Part shown: piece after piece, positions 7,905 through 15,411 of the stretch
Position numbering within the stretch: the stretch's first letter is position 1
Layout of the letters: each line of letters starts with the position of its first letter
Origin: JAAYHC01 sp964483175
GTDB taxonomy: Bacteria > Bacillota > UBA5301
Assembly: GCA_964483175.1 (NCBI GenBank)
Contig: CAZAAT010000032.1
Span: 1-24,609, forward strand
DNA: 24,609 nt
Direction of reading: 5' to 3'
Notes under the pieces: model-generated
Told to the model about the DNA's origin: nothing
The model's database searches: none
Seen by the model: only the letters and a program-made list of their open reading frames with translations
Program-made: the position numbers and the translations under genes

Positions 7905-8567
7905 ATGGTACGGATTACCTGGCATGGACATGCTTGCTTTCGCCTAGAGTGGCCTGGGGTTTCGGTATTGACCGATCCTTTTGACGAGACGGTTGGTTAC
8001 CCGCTGCCGCAGGTACCAGTTGATATTGTGACAATCAGCCATGAGCATTACGACCACAACTATACTGCTGGGCTGCCCGGTCAGCCGTTGTTGCTGCGGG
8101 GGCAAGGGGCAAATTCTCCGCCGGTTGCAAAGGCGGCCGGGTTAGAGATTACCGGACTGCCATCTTATCATGATCAAGTTCAGGGAGGAAAACGTGGACC
8201 AAATACCATCTTTCGCTTTGATCATCCGGAGCTGCGAATAGCTCATCTCGGCGACTTGGGCCATCTGCCAACTCCGGAGCTGGTTGCCGAGTTGTCCGGA
8301 TTGGATCTTCTCTTAGTGCCGGTGGGGGGCACATACACCATTGACGGTGCTGAGGCTGCCCAGCTTGTACGCGACTTGCGACCCCGTTTGGTGATTCCGA
8401 TGCATTTTCAAACCGATGCGTTGAAGTTTGAGTTGGCCGAGGTTACCTCGTTTACCCAGCATTTTGATTTGGTTTCGTTTAGTTCTAAATCCGAAGTTAG
8501 CTTAAGCTCAGCTGAGCTGGGTTCAGAACTAAAAATATTGGTATTAAATTATTTATCACAAGCATGA
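7905..8567 (+). CDS. UPF0173-type metal-dependent hydrolase
   Basis: A 220-residue metallo-beta-lactamase-fold protein resembling the UPF0173 family. Metal ligands are visible: the HxHxDH-type motif HEHYDH (His46, His48, Asp50, His51), His114 and Asp117 in AHLGDLGH, and His167 in IPMHFQT. An early His pair (WHGHACF) is also typical of this group. The family is widespread but its physiological substrate is not established. The ATG at 7905 has a strong site (AAGGAGG). It sits between argS (14-base gap) and pyrG (12-base gap), so all three are probably co-transcribed. Confidence 0.9.
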   Translation: MVRITWHGHACFRLEWPGVSVLTDPFDETVGYPLPQVPVDIVTISHEHYDHNYTAGLPGQPLLLRGQGANSPPVAKAAGLEITGLPSYHDQVQGGKRGPNTIFRFDHPELRIAHLGDLGHLPTPELVAELSGLDLLLVPVGGTYTIDGAEAAQLVRDLRPRLVIPMHFQTDALKFELAEVTSFTQHFDLVSFSSKSEVSLSSAELGSELKILVLNYLSQA

Positions 8568-8579
8568 GGAGAGTATTAT

Positions 8580-10190
8580 ATGGCTAAATTCATCTTTGTG
8601 ACCGGCGGGGTGGTCTCGTCGCTCGGGAAGGGAATAACCGCTGCTTCGATTGGGAGGCTGTTAAAGAGCCGCGGCTATTCGGTAACGGTGCTAAAATTTG
8701 ATCCGTATATTAATGTCGACCCAGGAACGATGAGTCCATACCAACATGGTGAGGTTTTTGTCACCGATGATGGCGCTGAAACGGATTTAGACTTGGGTCA
8801 TTATGAGCGGTTCATCGACATTAATCTTACCAAGCTCAATAATGTCACCACCGGTAAAATTTATTGGACCATCCTAACCAAGGAACGCCGAGGTGATTTC
8901 TTAGGCGGGACGGTGCAAGTAATTCCTCATGTGACCAATGAGATCAAAGACCGGATTTCCCGAGTCGCTTCCGAAACAGAAGCGGATGTGGTGATTGTGG
9001 AAATTGGTGGTACCGTTGGCGATATCGAGAGCTTGCCGTTTTTGGAGGCGATTAGACAATTCCGCATTGATGTCGGCCGCGATTCGGTGATGTATATTCA
9101 TGTAACTCTGGTGCCGTTTATTAAAGCGGCTGGAGAGTTGAAAACCAAGCCAACCCAGCACAGCGTCAAGGAACTGCGCAGCATCGGCATCCAGCCTGAC
9201 CTGATTGTGTGCCGGTCGGAAAAGCCGATCAGCAAAGAACTGCGTGAAAAGATTGCTCTCTTTTGTGATACTAAACCCGAGGCTGTTATTTCTAATGCAG
9301 ATTGCGTGCATATTTACGAAGTCCCCTTGCACTTTGCCAAAGAGGGCGTTGACAAGCAAGTCCTGGAACGTCTAGGCTTGCCCGAACGCACCTTGGACCT
9401 CTCTGAGTGGGAAGAGATGGTTCAAGAGATGCAGAGTAGCGAAAGCGAAGTAGAAATCGCCTTGGTCGGAAAGTACATCGAATTGCATGATGCCTACCTC
9501 AGCGTGGTAGAGGCGCTTAAACATGCGGGTATTGCCAACCGGGTCAATATCAAAATTAGGTGGATCCACTCGGATTCACTTGACGGGATGAGCGACGAAG
9601 AGGTTGACAGAGCTCTGTCAGGGGTTCATGGTGTAATAGTCCCCGGAGGTTTTGGCTATCGTGGGATTGAAGGCAAGATTAATGCGATTAAGTGGGCCCG
9701 CGAACAGCAAGTCCCGTTTTTTGGCATCTGCCTCGGGATGCAGTGCGCTGTAGTTGAATTCGCCCGCAATGTGGCCGGCATGCAGGGTGCGCATAGTGCA
9801 GAATTCGATGCCGAGACCCCGTTTCCGGTTATTGATTTAATGCCGGAGCAAAAAGAAGTTGAAAAAATGGGCGGAACCATGCGCTTAGGCCTCCATCCGG
9901 CGGTTTTACTGTCTGACTCTAAAGCCTTTGCCGCGTACAATGAAGAGATTATTTACGAGAGGCATCGGCATCGGTATGAGTTCAACAATGCTTATCGCAG
10001 TGAACTAACTGCTCGAGGCTTATTGCTCTCCGGAACTTCGCCTGATCATCGGCTGGTCGAAATCATCGAATATCCCGACCATCCATGGTTTATCGGCTGC
10101 CAGTTTCATCCGGAGTTTAAATCCCGGCCCAATCGGCCGAACCCACTATTCAGGGATTTCATTCGGGCGGCAAAAAATCATCAATCGTAA
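8580..10190 (+). CDS. pyrG: CTP synthase
   Basis: A 536-residue enzyme that aminates UTP to CTP using ATP and glutamine. The N-terminal amidoligase domain (about 1-267) begins with GGVVSSLGKGITAASIGRLL, the ATP-binding loop. The C-terminal glutamine amidotransferase domain (about 290-536) has the nucleophile Cys384 in GICLGMQ and the His510/Glu512 pair in CQFHPEF. The length is normal. The start ATG has a GAGGAGAG site just upstream. The 12-base gap to the upstream hydrolase leaves no room for the CTP-sensing leader described for some Gram-positive pyrG genes, so regulation here is probably at an upstream operon promoter. Confidence 0.98.
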   Translation: MAKFIFVTGGVVSSLGKGITAASIGRLLKSRGYSVTVLKFDPYINVDPGTMSPYQHGEVFVTDDGAETDLDLGHYERFIDINLTKLNNVTTGKIYWTILTKERRGDFLGGTVQVIPHVTNEIKDRISRVASETEADVVIVEIGGTVGDIESLPFLEAIRQFRIDVGRDSVMYIHVTLVPFIKAAGELKTKPTQHSVKELRSIGIQPDLIVCRSEKPISKELREKIALFCDTKPEAVISNADCVHIYEVPLHFAKEGVDKQVLERLGLPERTLDLSEWEEMVQEMQSSESEVEIALVGKYIELHDAYLSVVEALKHAGIANRVNIKIRWIHSDSLDGMSDEEVDRALSGVHGVIVPGGFGYRGIEGKINAIKWAREQQVPFFGICLGMQCAVVEFARNVAGMQGAHSAEFDAETPFPVIDLMPEQKEVEKMGGTMRLGLHPAVLLSDSKAFAAYNEEIIYERHRHRYEFNNAYRSELTARGLLLSGTSPDHRLVEIIEYPDHPWFIGCQFHPEFKSRPNRPNPLFRDFIRAAKNHQS

Positions 10191-10260
10191 TTAGTAAATG
10201 TATATCCCCGGTTAACCCTGTCGAGACTGTGTATAAGAAACACAGAAAGTGGGTATGGGG

Positions 10261-10809
10261 ATGTATAGACAATTGCGTTTGGTGCTGTTTTGCTTGATAA
10301 ATATAATGCTCTGGGCGACTTTGAGCTCAGCTGCTTTTGATTGGGGTTTTCACCCTCCCCGGTTGCCTGCGGGTGGCGATTTGACCGGTGAGGTTATCTC
10401 GGTGGGTGGCCACGAGTTAGAGCTCAAACTTTCCTCTGGCGAACCGCGGCACCTGCAACTTAGTCCCGATTGTCAAATAACGTTAAACGGCTTATCGGTA
10501 GGGGCTGCTGCACTTGGGCCGATCATGGACGGCCACTACGTAGAGGCATCGGTGCTGCTCTCGGCAGATCAGGTTATCAGGGTTGAAGGTTTTTATTACT
10601 GTGTTGAGGCAGAGATTGGTGCGGTATCTGGCAACCGAATTTTGCTCAGGCCCCTCAACTCTGCCGGACCAGGTTTTTGGGTGCTAAATTCAGCTGCAAG
10701 CGGCGTTCAGCCACCAGTGGGATCAATTTGTTTAGTGAGTTTGGATAGTACCGGGTCGGTAAAACAATGCCAGCCTTTGGTTATCCGGGAGGAAAATAGG
10801 GCATCCTAG
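10261..10809 (+). CDS. Secreted protein of unknown function
   Basis: I do not recognise the family. The roughly 182-residue product has a signal peptide (MYRQLR, a hydrophobic stretch, probable cleavage after LSSA at residue 24). The mature part is short, beta-rich and has two Cys residues far apart. It contains LTGEVISVGGHELELKL and EIGAVSGNRILLRPL, which look like repeated small beta-barrel units, as in DUF5666-like or OB-like secreted proteins. Three in-frame starts are possible: GTG 10249, ATG 10255 and ATG 10261. AAAGTGG at 10246-10252 is best spaced for 10261. A CTGTGT/ACACAG inverted repeat (10227-10245) precedes it. It lies in the gap between pyrG and a zinc-ribbon gene. Confidence 0.65.
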   Translation: MYRQLRLVLFCLINIMLWATLSSAAFDWGFHPPRLPAGGDLTGEVISVGGHELELKLSSGEPRHLQLSPDCQITLNGLSVGAAALGPIMDGHYVEASVLLSADQVIRVEGFYYCVEAEIGAVSGNRILLRPLNSAGPGFWVLNSAASGVQPPVGSICLVSLDSTGSVKQCQPLVIREENRAS

Positions 10810-10857
10810 CGAATAACTTTACCAGACTTGTTAATAAATGGGGAGTCTTTCACACAG

Positions 10858-11511
10858 ATGATAATCGAAACCGAACGGGCTATGGCTATGCGCTGCCCGG
10901 CATGTGGTAAGCTAAACCACCAGGTTTTTTCGCTGTTCTCACTTTCTGGAGCGAGGACGCTCAAGCTACAGTGTACTTGTGGTTTTTCCATATTTCAGCT
11001 GAGTACCCGAGACTATTCACGGTATACCGCTCAACTTTTCTGTGTGGTATGTGAGCATTTGCATGTGTATAACCTAACGGCGAAGGAGTTTGCAACGGAT
11101 GGGCATGTCACTTTGGCCTGTCCCGATACGGATATCGAACTGGGCTCCCTGGGTGGCAAACTAGCTATTCAAGAGGTAATCCGCAAAGAGCAGACGCCGT
11201 TAGAGGATTTGCTAGTCTCTCATGATCATGCAGATTACTTTGAGAATCGCGAGGTAATGATCGGGATTCTCGAGTCCTTGCAAGGTCTCGCCAATCATGG
11301 AAAGCTATTTTGCCAGTGCGGTAATGTAGACATTGATATCGATATTTTCCCCGAGCGAGTTGAGCTACATTGCCCTGAGTGCGATGGTGGCTTAACTATT
11401 TACGGCCGCACTGAGCAAGATCTGGCTCTGGTCTTGGAGTTAAACCAGGTTGAGCTGGTCGCCAAAACAATCTCACAGTTTAATCGCAGTATGTTTAAAA
11501 CCCATAAATAA
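10858..11511 (+). CDS. Multi-zinc-ribbon protein of unknown function
   Basis: A cytoplasmic protein of about 217 residues that I cannot assign to a named family. Its notable feature is clustered cysteines in zinc-ribbon spacing: CPAC (13-16) with CTC (39-41), CVVC (62-65) with Cys88, and, after an acidic helical linker with an HDH motif (122-124), CQC (152-154) with CPEC (172-175). This suggests three zinc sites. The frame is open from TTG 10828. ATG 10858 is chosen because it lies close to the first zinc motif and has GGGGAG 12 bases upstream; the start is uncertain. It precedes the aldolase gene by 29 bases and may be co-transcribed with it. Nucleic-acid or protein binding is plausible but unproven. 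Confidence 0.7.
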   Translation: MIIETERAMAMRCPACGKLNHQVFSLFSLSGARTLKLQCTCGFSIFQLSTRDYSRYTAQLFCVVCEHLHVYNLTAKEFATDGHVTLACPDTDIELGSLGGKLAIQEVIRKEQTPLEDLLVSHDHADYFENREVMIGILESLQGLANHGKLFCQCGNVDIDIDIFPERVELHCPECDGGLTIYGRTEQDLALVLELNQVELVAKTISQFNRSMFKTHK

Positions 11512-11540
11512 TTGGGATCTCTTCAAAGGATGAATACAAT

Positions 11541-12395
11541 ATGCTAGTACCATTGCGGGAGTTGCTGCAAGGAGCCAAGAAGGGTCGTTATGCGGTCGGA
11601 GCTTTTAATTTTAGCAATCTGGAAATTCTCCAAGCTATTATCTTAGCAGCTAAACGTAGATCTGCTCCGGTCATTATTCAAACCAGCCAGAGTGCTATAA
11701 AATATGCCGGACTTGAATACATTGTAGCGATGGCCCGTGTTGCCGGTGATCTTTCCGGGGTTCCGGTAGCCCTGCATTTAGATCATGGGACGGATCTAGC
11801 CACTATTGAGGCGTGTATTAAGGCGGGTTATTCATCGGTAATGATTGATGCTTCGCATTACTCATTCTCTGAGAATATTCGGGTCACCAAAGAAGTCGTC
11901 GCCTTGGCTCATGCCTATGGGGTATCGGTCGAGGCCGAGCTTGGTCGCTTAGCAGGAGAAGAGGATGAGATTTCCGTCGGTGAGCAGGAAGCAGCTTATA
12001 CAGATCCTGACCAGGCCAGAGTGTTTGCTGAACAAACCGGGGTTGATGCTTTGGCTGTAGCTGTCGGGACTGCCCATGGACTTTATCAAGGTGAGCCACA
12101 CTTAGATTTCGTGCGATTGCAACAAATTGCTGAGATAGTCCCAATTCCGCTGGTTTTACATGGTGCTTCCGGTGTGCCAGCCGAGAGCATTCGCCAAGCT
12201 ATAGAAAGAGGGATCTGTAAGATCAATATCGATACAGAGTTGCGGATGGCTTTCACCAAAGCGGTCAAAGACTATTTGGATCATCATGACACGTATGATC
12301 CCCGCAGGATATTGAGCCCGGCAATTGACGCCATGGCCGATGTGGTTGAGGCCAAAATTAATCTTTTCGGTTCAGCCAATAAGGCTGTCAGATAA
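11541..12395 (+). CDS. fba: Class II (zinc) fructose-bisphosphate aldolase family protein
   Basis: A 284-residue class II aldolase expected to interconvert fructose 1,6-bisphosphate with glyceraldehyde 3-phosphate and dihydroxyacetone phosphate. Visible active-site features are the catalytic Asp81 and zinc ligand His82 (LHLDHG), Glu133 in VEAELG, His179 in VGTAHG, and His207 in LHGASG. NIDTE near the C-terminus completes the phosphate-binding region. The length and motifs fit the shorter FbaA/GatY-like subgroup, so tagatose-bisphosphate specificity cannot be excluded. No sugar-transport genes lie nearby, which favours the glycolytic or gluconeogenic role. The ATG at 11541 is preceded by AAAGGAT. 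Confidence 0.93.
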   Translation: MLVPLRELLQGAKKGRYAVGAFNFSNLEILQAIILAAKRRSAPVIIQTSQSAIKYAGLEYIVAMARVAGDLSGVPVALHLDHGTDLATIEACIKAGYSSVMIDASHYSFSENIRVTKEVVALAHAYGVSVEAELGRLAGEEDEISVGEQEAAYTDPDQARVFAEQTGVDALAVAVGTAHGLYQGEPHLDFVRLQQIAEIVPIPLVLHGASGVPAESIRQAIERGICKINIDTELRMAFTKAVKDYLDHHDTYDPRRILSPAIDAMADVVEAKINLFGSANKAVR

Positions 12396-12434
12396 CAATT
12401 ACTTGCGGTTTACTCCGAAATAGAGGTGAAATAA

Positions 12435-13916
12435 TTGAATAAGTCTGACTTAGAAAAGCGGACAGTAGCTGAACTGCGCCTTGTAGCTCAGCGCATTGGA
12501 CTCAAGAACTATCAGCGACTTCGCAAGTCGGAACTAATTGATCTGGTGATGGAAAAGTTAATCGAATTAGCCAAGGCTAAACAAGCTGAGTTACAACAGC
12601 TTCAAGAAAATTCCCAAGATCAAGTTCCTGAGGAAGAACCAGACCAAGCAGCAGACTCAGGCGTTGAGGTAGCCGAGGATGAGCAGCCGACCTCCCAAAT
12701 CGAGAAGATTCCCGAACAATCTCCTGTCAGAGGAAAACCCAAATCCACAAAGGCGCACGAGAATGAGGTCCCTTCCGGCTCAGGAATCCTAGAAATCTTG
12801 CCTGATGGGTACGGTTTTCTTCGATGTTCAGGTTATCTCCCTGGTCCTGATGACATTTATGTATCCCCTTCGCAGATTAGGCGATTTTCCCTTCGTGACG
12901 GTGATAAAGTTACCGGCTTAATAAGGACCCCGAAAGACACGGAACGTTATGCCGCTTTATTGAGAGTTCAACAGGTTAATGACGCTGATCTTGATGCGCT
13001 CGCTAATCGCAAGCATTTTGATGATTTGACACCGATTTATCCCGATGAACGGCTCCGTTTGGAAACAGGACAGCGTGATATCGCTACGAGGTTAATCGAC
13101 TTCATCGCCCCGATAGGCAAAGGCCAGCGCGGTCTAATCGTTTCTCCACCGAAAGCAGGCAAAACAACATTACTGAAAAAAATTGCCAACAGCATTACAG
13201 CCAACCACCCGGATGTGCTGTTGTTTGTGCTTTTAATTGACGAGCGCCCGGAAGAAGTCACTGATATGCAGCGTTCGGTTAAAGGTGAGGTTATCAGCTC
13301 TACTTTTGACAACTTACCCGAGAACCATGTCAAAGTAGCAGATTTTGTGTTGGAAAGAGCTAAACGTTTGGTCGAGATGGGGCGCGATGTAGTCATTCTC
13401 TTAGATAGTATTACCCGCCTGGCACGGGCGCACAACCTGGTCGTTCCCCCGAGTGGTCGCACCCTCTCCGGTGGGGTTGATCCTACTGCTCTGCATCGAC
13501 CAAAGAGGTTCTTTGGTGCCGCACGCAACTTCGAAGGTGGTGGTAGTCTGACCATCTTAGCGACTGCTCTGGTCGAAACGGGAAGCCGGATGGATGACGT
13601 GATCTATGAAGAGTTTAAGGGTACCGGGAATATGGAAATTCACTTAGACCGTAAACTCTCCGAACGCCGGATTTTCCCAGCTATTGATATCTACAAAAGT
13701 GGCACACGCAAAGAAGAACTTCTGTTGGAACCGGAGGAGCTGGAGATGGTTGTCGTATTGCGCAAGGCCCTGGCTTCTTTGGGGGTAGCAGAAACAACAG
13801 AATTGGTTTTGGACCGACTAAAGCACTCCCGTACCAACAAGGATTTGATCAACATGATTGTGAAATCGTCTTTTGCGGATAATTTGCGTGCTGTAAATGA
13901 AAAAACTTGGGAATAA
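12435..13916 (+). CDS. rho: Transcription termination factor Rho
   Basis: A 493-residue hexameric RNA-dependent ATPase that terminates transcription. Domains in order: the Rho N-terminal helical domain (about 1-47), an acidic, Gln/Glu-rich low-complexity linker (about 48-112), the RNA-binding cold-shock-like domain (SGILEILPDGYGFLR onward, about 113-185), and the ATPase core with P-loop PPKAGKT (238-244). Later come LLDSITRLARAHN and the loop region near SGRTLSGGVDP. The length exceeds Escherichia coli Rho (419) because of the linker insertion. The start is TTG at 12435, with GAGGTGAA upstream. The 39-base gap after fba has no terminator. Confidence 0.97.
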   Translation: MNKSDLEKRTVAELRLVAQRIGLKNYQRLRKSELIDLVMEKLIELAKAKQAELQQLQENSQDQVPEEEPDQAADSGVEVAEDEQPTSQIEKIPEQSPVRGKPKSTKAHENEVPSGSGILEILPDGYGFLRCSGYLPGPDDIYVSPSQIRRFSLRDGDKVTGLIRTPKDTERYAALLRVQQVNDADLDALANRKHFDDLTPIYPDERLRLETGQRDIATRLIDFIAPIGKGQRGLIVSPPKAGKTTLLKKIANSITANHPDVLLFVLLIDERPEEVTDMQRSVKGEVISSTFDNLPENHVKVADFVLERAKRLVEMGRDVVILLDSITRLARAHNLVVPPSGRTLSGGVDPTALHRPKRFFGAARNFEGGGSLTILATALVETGSRMDDVIYEEFKGTGNMEIHLDRKLSERRIFPAIDIYKSGTRKEELLLEPEELEMVVVLRKALASLGVAETTELVLDRLKHSRTNKDLINMIVKSSFADNLRAVNEKTWE

Positions 13917-14020
13917 CGGATAATCGGTCACAATTTGCAGGAATTTTTCTACCTGGCCTTGAAAATTAGATCGTTAGAACTCTATTTCCGTTTAGATAAG
14001 TGAGTAGAGCGGAGGGGACC

Positions 14021-15067
14021 ATGGCCTTTTTTTCGCGCTATTTTGGACATCCATTGGTGATACTGGCTATTTCGTTGGCCGGTGCAACCGGGTTATTGGG
14101 CTATTCGGGGACTGGACCAATTGACCAGGTCGTTGTCGAGGATAACCCGATCAGTTTGGCGATGCGTGGAGAGTTTGAGGTATTGACCGCTTCCCCCTCA
14201 CTGGCTGTGGTGTCCCGTGAGGGAACGGCTAGGGTCGACGATAATCGGGTTGATCTGCTAACCGAGCAACTTGCCGAAGCTGATAGATTGCTTGCCGCAC
14301 AACCGACCGAACCGGAGCCAGAACCTGAGCCTGAGCCGGAGCCAAAGGCGGCCTTACCCACTGTCTCCGTTCATCGCGTAGCCAAGGGCGAAAATCTATA
14401 TACTATCGCTAAGAAATACGGGATCGATGTCAATACTATTCTTGGGGCCAACAATCTAGATGATATCAATACGATTCGGATTGGCCAAGAGTTGCGGATT
14501 CTTAGCGAAGTCGGAGTGTTGCACACGATCAAATCCGGAGAAAACCTCTGGGAGATTGCTCGGAAATATAAAGTTTCGATCGATGATGTTATTGCGGCTA
14601 ATGGGATCGCAGAACCTGGCCGACTAGTTGTAGGACAAGAGTTGTTTATTCCACGGGGGGTTCCGGAGAAGGATCTTAATTATTATCGCGCTCAAGAAGG
14701 ACCTCAATTTATTTGGCCTGTCAAGGGTAGAATTAGCTCCCGGTATGGCCAGCGCTGGGGTCGAATGCATCATGGGATTGATGTTGCGGTGGTAACCGGC
14801 ACGCGGGTAGTAGCCGCAGCTGGTGGTAGGGTGACGACAGCCGGATACTCTTCCAGCTATGGCTACCTGGTTATTATTGACCATGGAAATGGTTACGAGA
14901 CCCGGTATGCCCATAATTCAAAATTATTGGTCAAGGCGGGGCAGCGTGTCAATCAAGGTCAGCTCATCGCGTATTCTGGGAATACCGGACGATCTACCGG
15001 GCCGCACCTTCACTTTGAAATTCGCTATAAAAATGCTTCCCGTGATCCATTACAGTATCTGAAGTAA
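14021..15067 (+). CDS. Membrane-anchored or secreted LysM-LysM-M23 peptidoglycan peptidase
   Basis: A 348-residue envelope protein. After a short N-terminus comes one hydrophobic segment (about 11-28, signal or anchor), a Glu-Pro repeat spacer (97-108), two LysM peptidoglycan-binding modules (about 116-161 and 167-212), and a C-terminal M23 metallopeptidase domain (about 228-340). Zinc and catalytic residues look complete: His240 and Asp244 in HHGID, His288 in RYAHN, and His319/His321 in GPHLHFE. It should cleave peptide cross-links, or, if inactive, activate amidases as LytM-domain factors do. The frame opens at GTG 14000, but GGAGGGG at 14011-14017 fits the ATG at 14021. The 104-base gap after rho holds no clear promoter or terminator. 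Confidence 0.92.
   Translation: MAFFSRYFGHPLVILAISLAGATGLLGYSGTGPIDQVVVEDNPISLAMRGEFEVLTASPSLAVVSREGTARVDDNRVDLLTEQLAEADRLLAAQPTEPEPEPEPEPEPKAALPTVSVHRVAKGENLYTIAKKYGIDVNTILGANNLDDINTIRIGQELRILSEVGVLHTIKSGENLWEIARKYKVSIDDVIAANGIAEPGRLVVGQELFIPRGVPEKDLNYYRAQEGPQFIWPVKGRISSRYGQRWGRMHHGIDVAVVTGTRVVAAAGGRVTTAGYSSSYGYLVIIDHGNGYETRYAHNSKLLVKAGQRVNQGQLIAYSGNTGRSTGPHLHFEIRYKNASRDPLQYLK
14309..14344 (+). repeat. Glu-Pro codon repeat (spacer) in the M23 peptidase gene
   Basis: Six consecutive Glu-Pro dipeptide units (residues 97-108) are encoded by near-identical 6-base units of the form GAR-CCN. Such charged, extended spacers usually bridge the membrane or wall between an anchor and wall-binding modules. 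The repeat could vary in length by slippage between strains. Confidence 0.85.
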
Positions 15068-15073
15068 TTTCAG

Positions 15074-15103
15074 TTGTAATTAGATGCCCAAATATGCTAT
15101 ACT
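15074..15103 (+). promoter_or_regulatory. Promoter of rpmE
   Basis: A -35 box TTGTAA (15074-15079) is followed, after an 18-base spacer, by an extended -10 box: TG at 15095-15096 and TATACT at 15098-15103. The predicted start near 15110 gives a short leader before the GTG at 15129. It lies directly after the M23 peptidase stop. Confidence 0.6.
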
Positions 15104-15128
15104 AATCGCCGTAAGTGAGGTGAAAGTT

Positions 15129-15332
15129 GTGAAAGAAGGCATTCATCCGAAAATGAAAAAGGTTACCGTTAACTGTGCGTGCGGTGCGAGTTTTGAAACT
15201 GCTTCTACCAAAGATGATCTTAAGGTAGAGATCTGCTCACAGTGTCACCCTCTTTATACCGGCGGTAAGTCAAAGGTTGTCGATACAGGTGGCCGAGTTG
15301 AAAAATTCAAGAAGAAATACAACCTTCAGTAA
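15129..15332 (+). CDS. rpmE: Ribosomal protein bL31, zinc-binding form
   Basis: A 67-residue ribosomal protein of the large subunit. The sequence KEGIHPKMKKVTVNCACG is the usual bL31 opening, and Cys16, Cys18, Cys36 and Cys39 (CAC...CSQC) form the zinc site of the Zn-dependent paralogue, followed by HPLYTG. The frame is open from an ATG at 15084, but that start would add 15 residues unlike any bL31 and overlaps the promoter. GAGGTG at 15117-15122 is well placed for GTG 15129. It is flanked by its own promoter and terminator, so it can be expressed alone. Confidence 0.96.
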   Translation: MKEGIHPKMKKVTVNCACGASFETASTKDDLKVEICSQCHPLYTGGKSKVVDTGGRVEKFKKKYNLQ

Positions 15333-15353
15333 GTTAATATTAGTTTGTTATGC

Positions 15354-15396
15354 GGGGGTTAACTGGCAAATGCTAAGTTAGCTCCCTATTTTTTTT
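15354..15396 (+). terminator. Intrinsic terminator between rpmE and dus
   Basis: An 11-base-pair stem, GGGGGTTAACT (15354-15364) with AGTTAGCTCCC (15376-15386), contains two G-U pairs and an 11-base loop. The T-rich tail TATTTTTTTT runs from 15387 to 15396. The possible ribosome site of the next gene (GGAG, 15397-15400) begins immediately after the T-tract. Confidence 0.88.
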
Positions 15397-15411
15397 GGAG
15401 TGTGATGAGGC

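Noticed and set aside
8568..8579. CTP-responsive attenuator at pyrG
   Set aside because: The gap to the upstream gene is only 12 bases, and no initial G-run, pausing hairpin or terminator is present.
8901..9359. 152-residue open frame on the minus strand
   Set aside because: Entirely antisense to the pyrG amidoligase domain; no family features.
13037..13555. 172-residue open frame on the minus strand
   Set aside because: It lies wholly opposite the rho ATPase core, has no ribosome site or recognisable domain, and looks like a shadow of biased codon use.
15084..15128. Longer N-terminus for rpmE from ATG 15084
   Set aside because: It would overlap the promoter -10 box and add residues absent from bL31. 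GTG 15129 has a well-placed ribosome site and the standard N-terminus.
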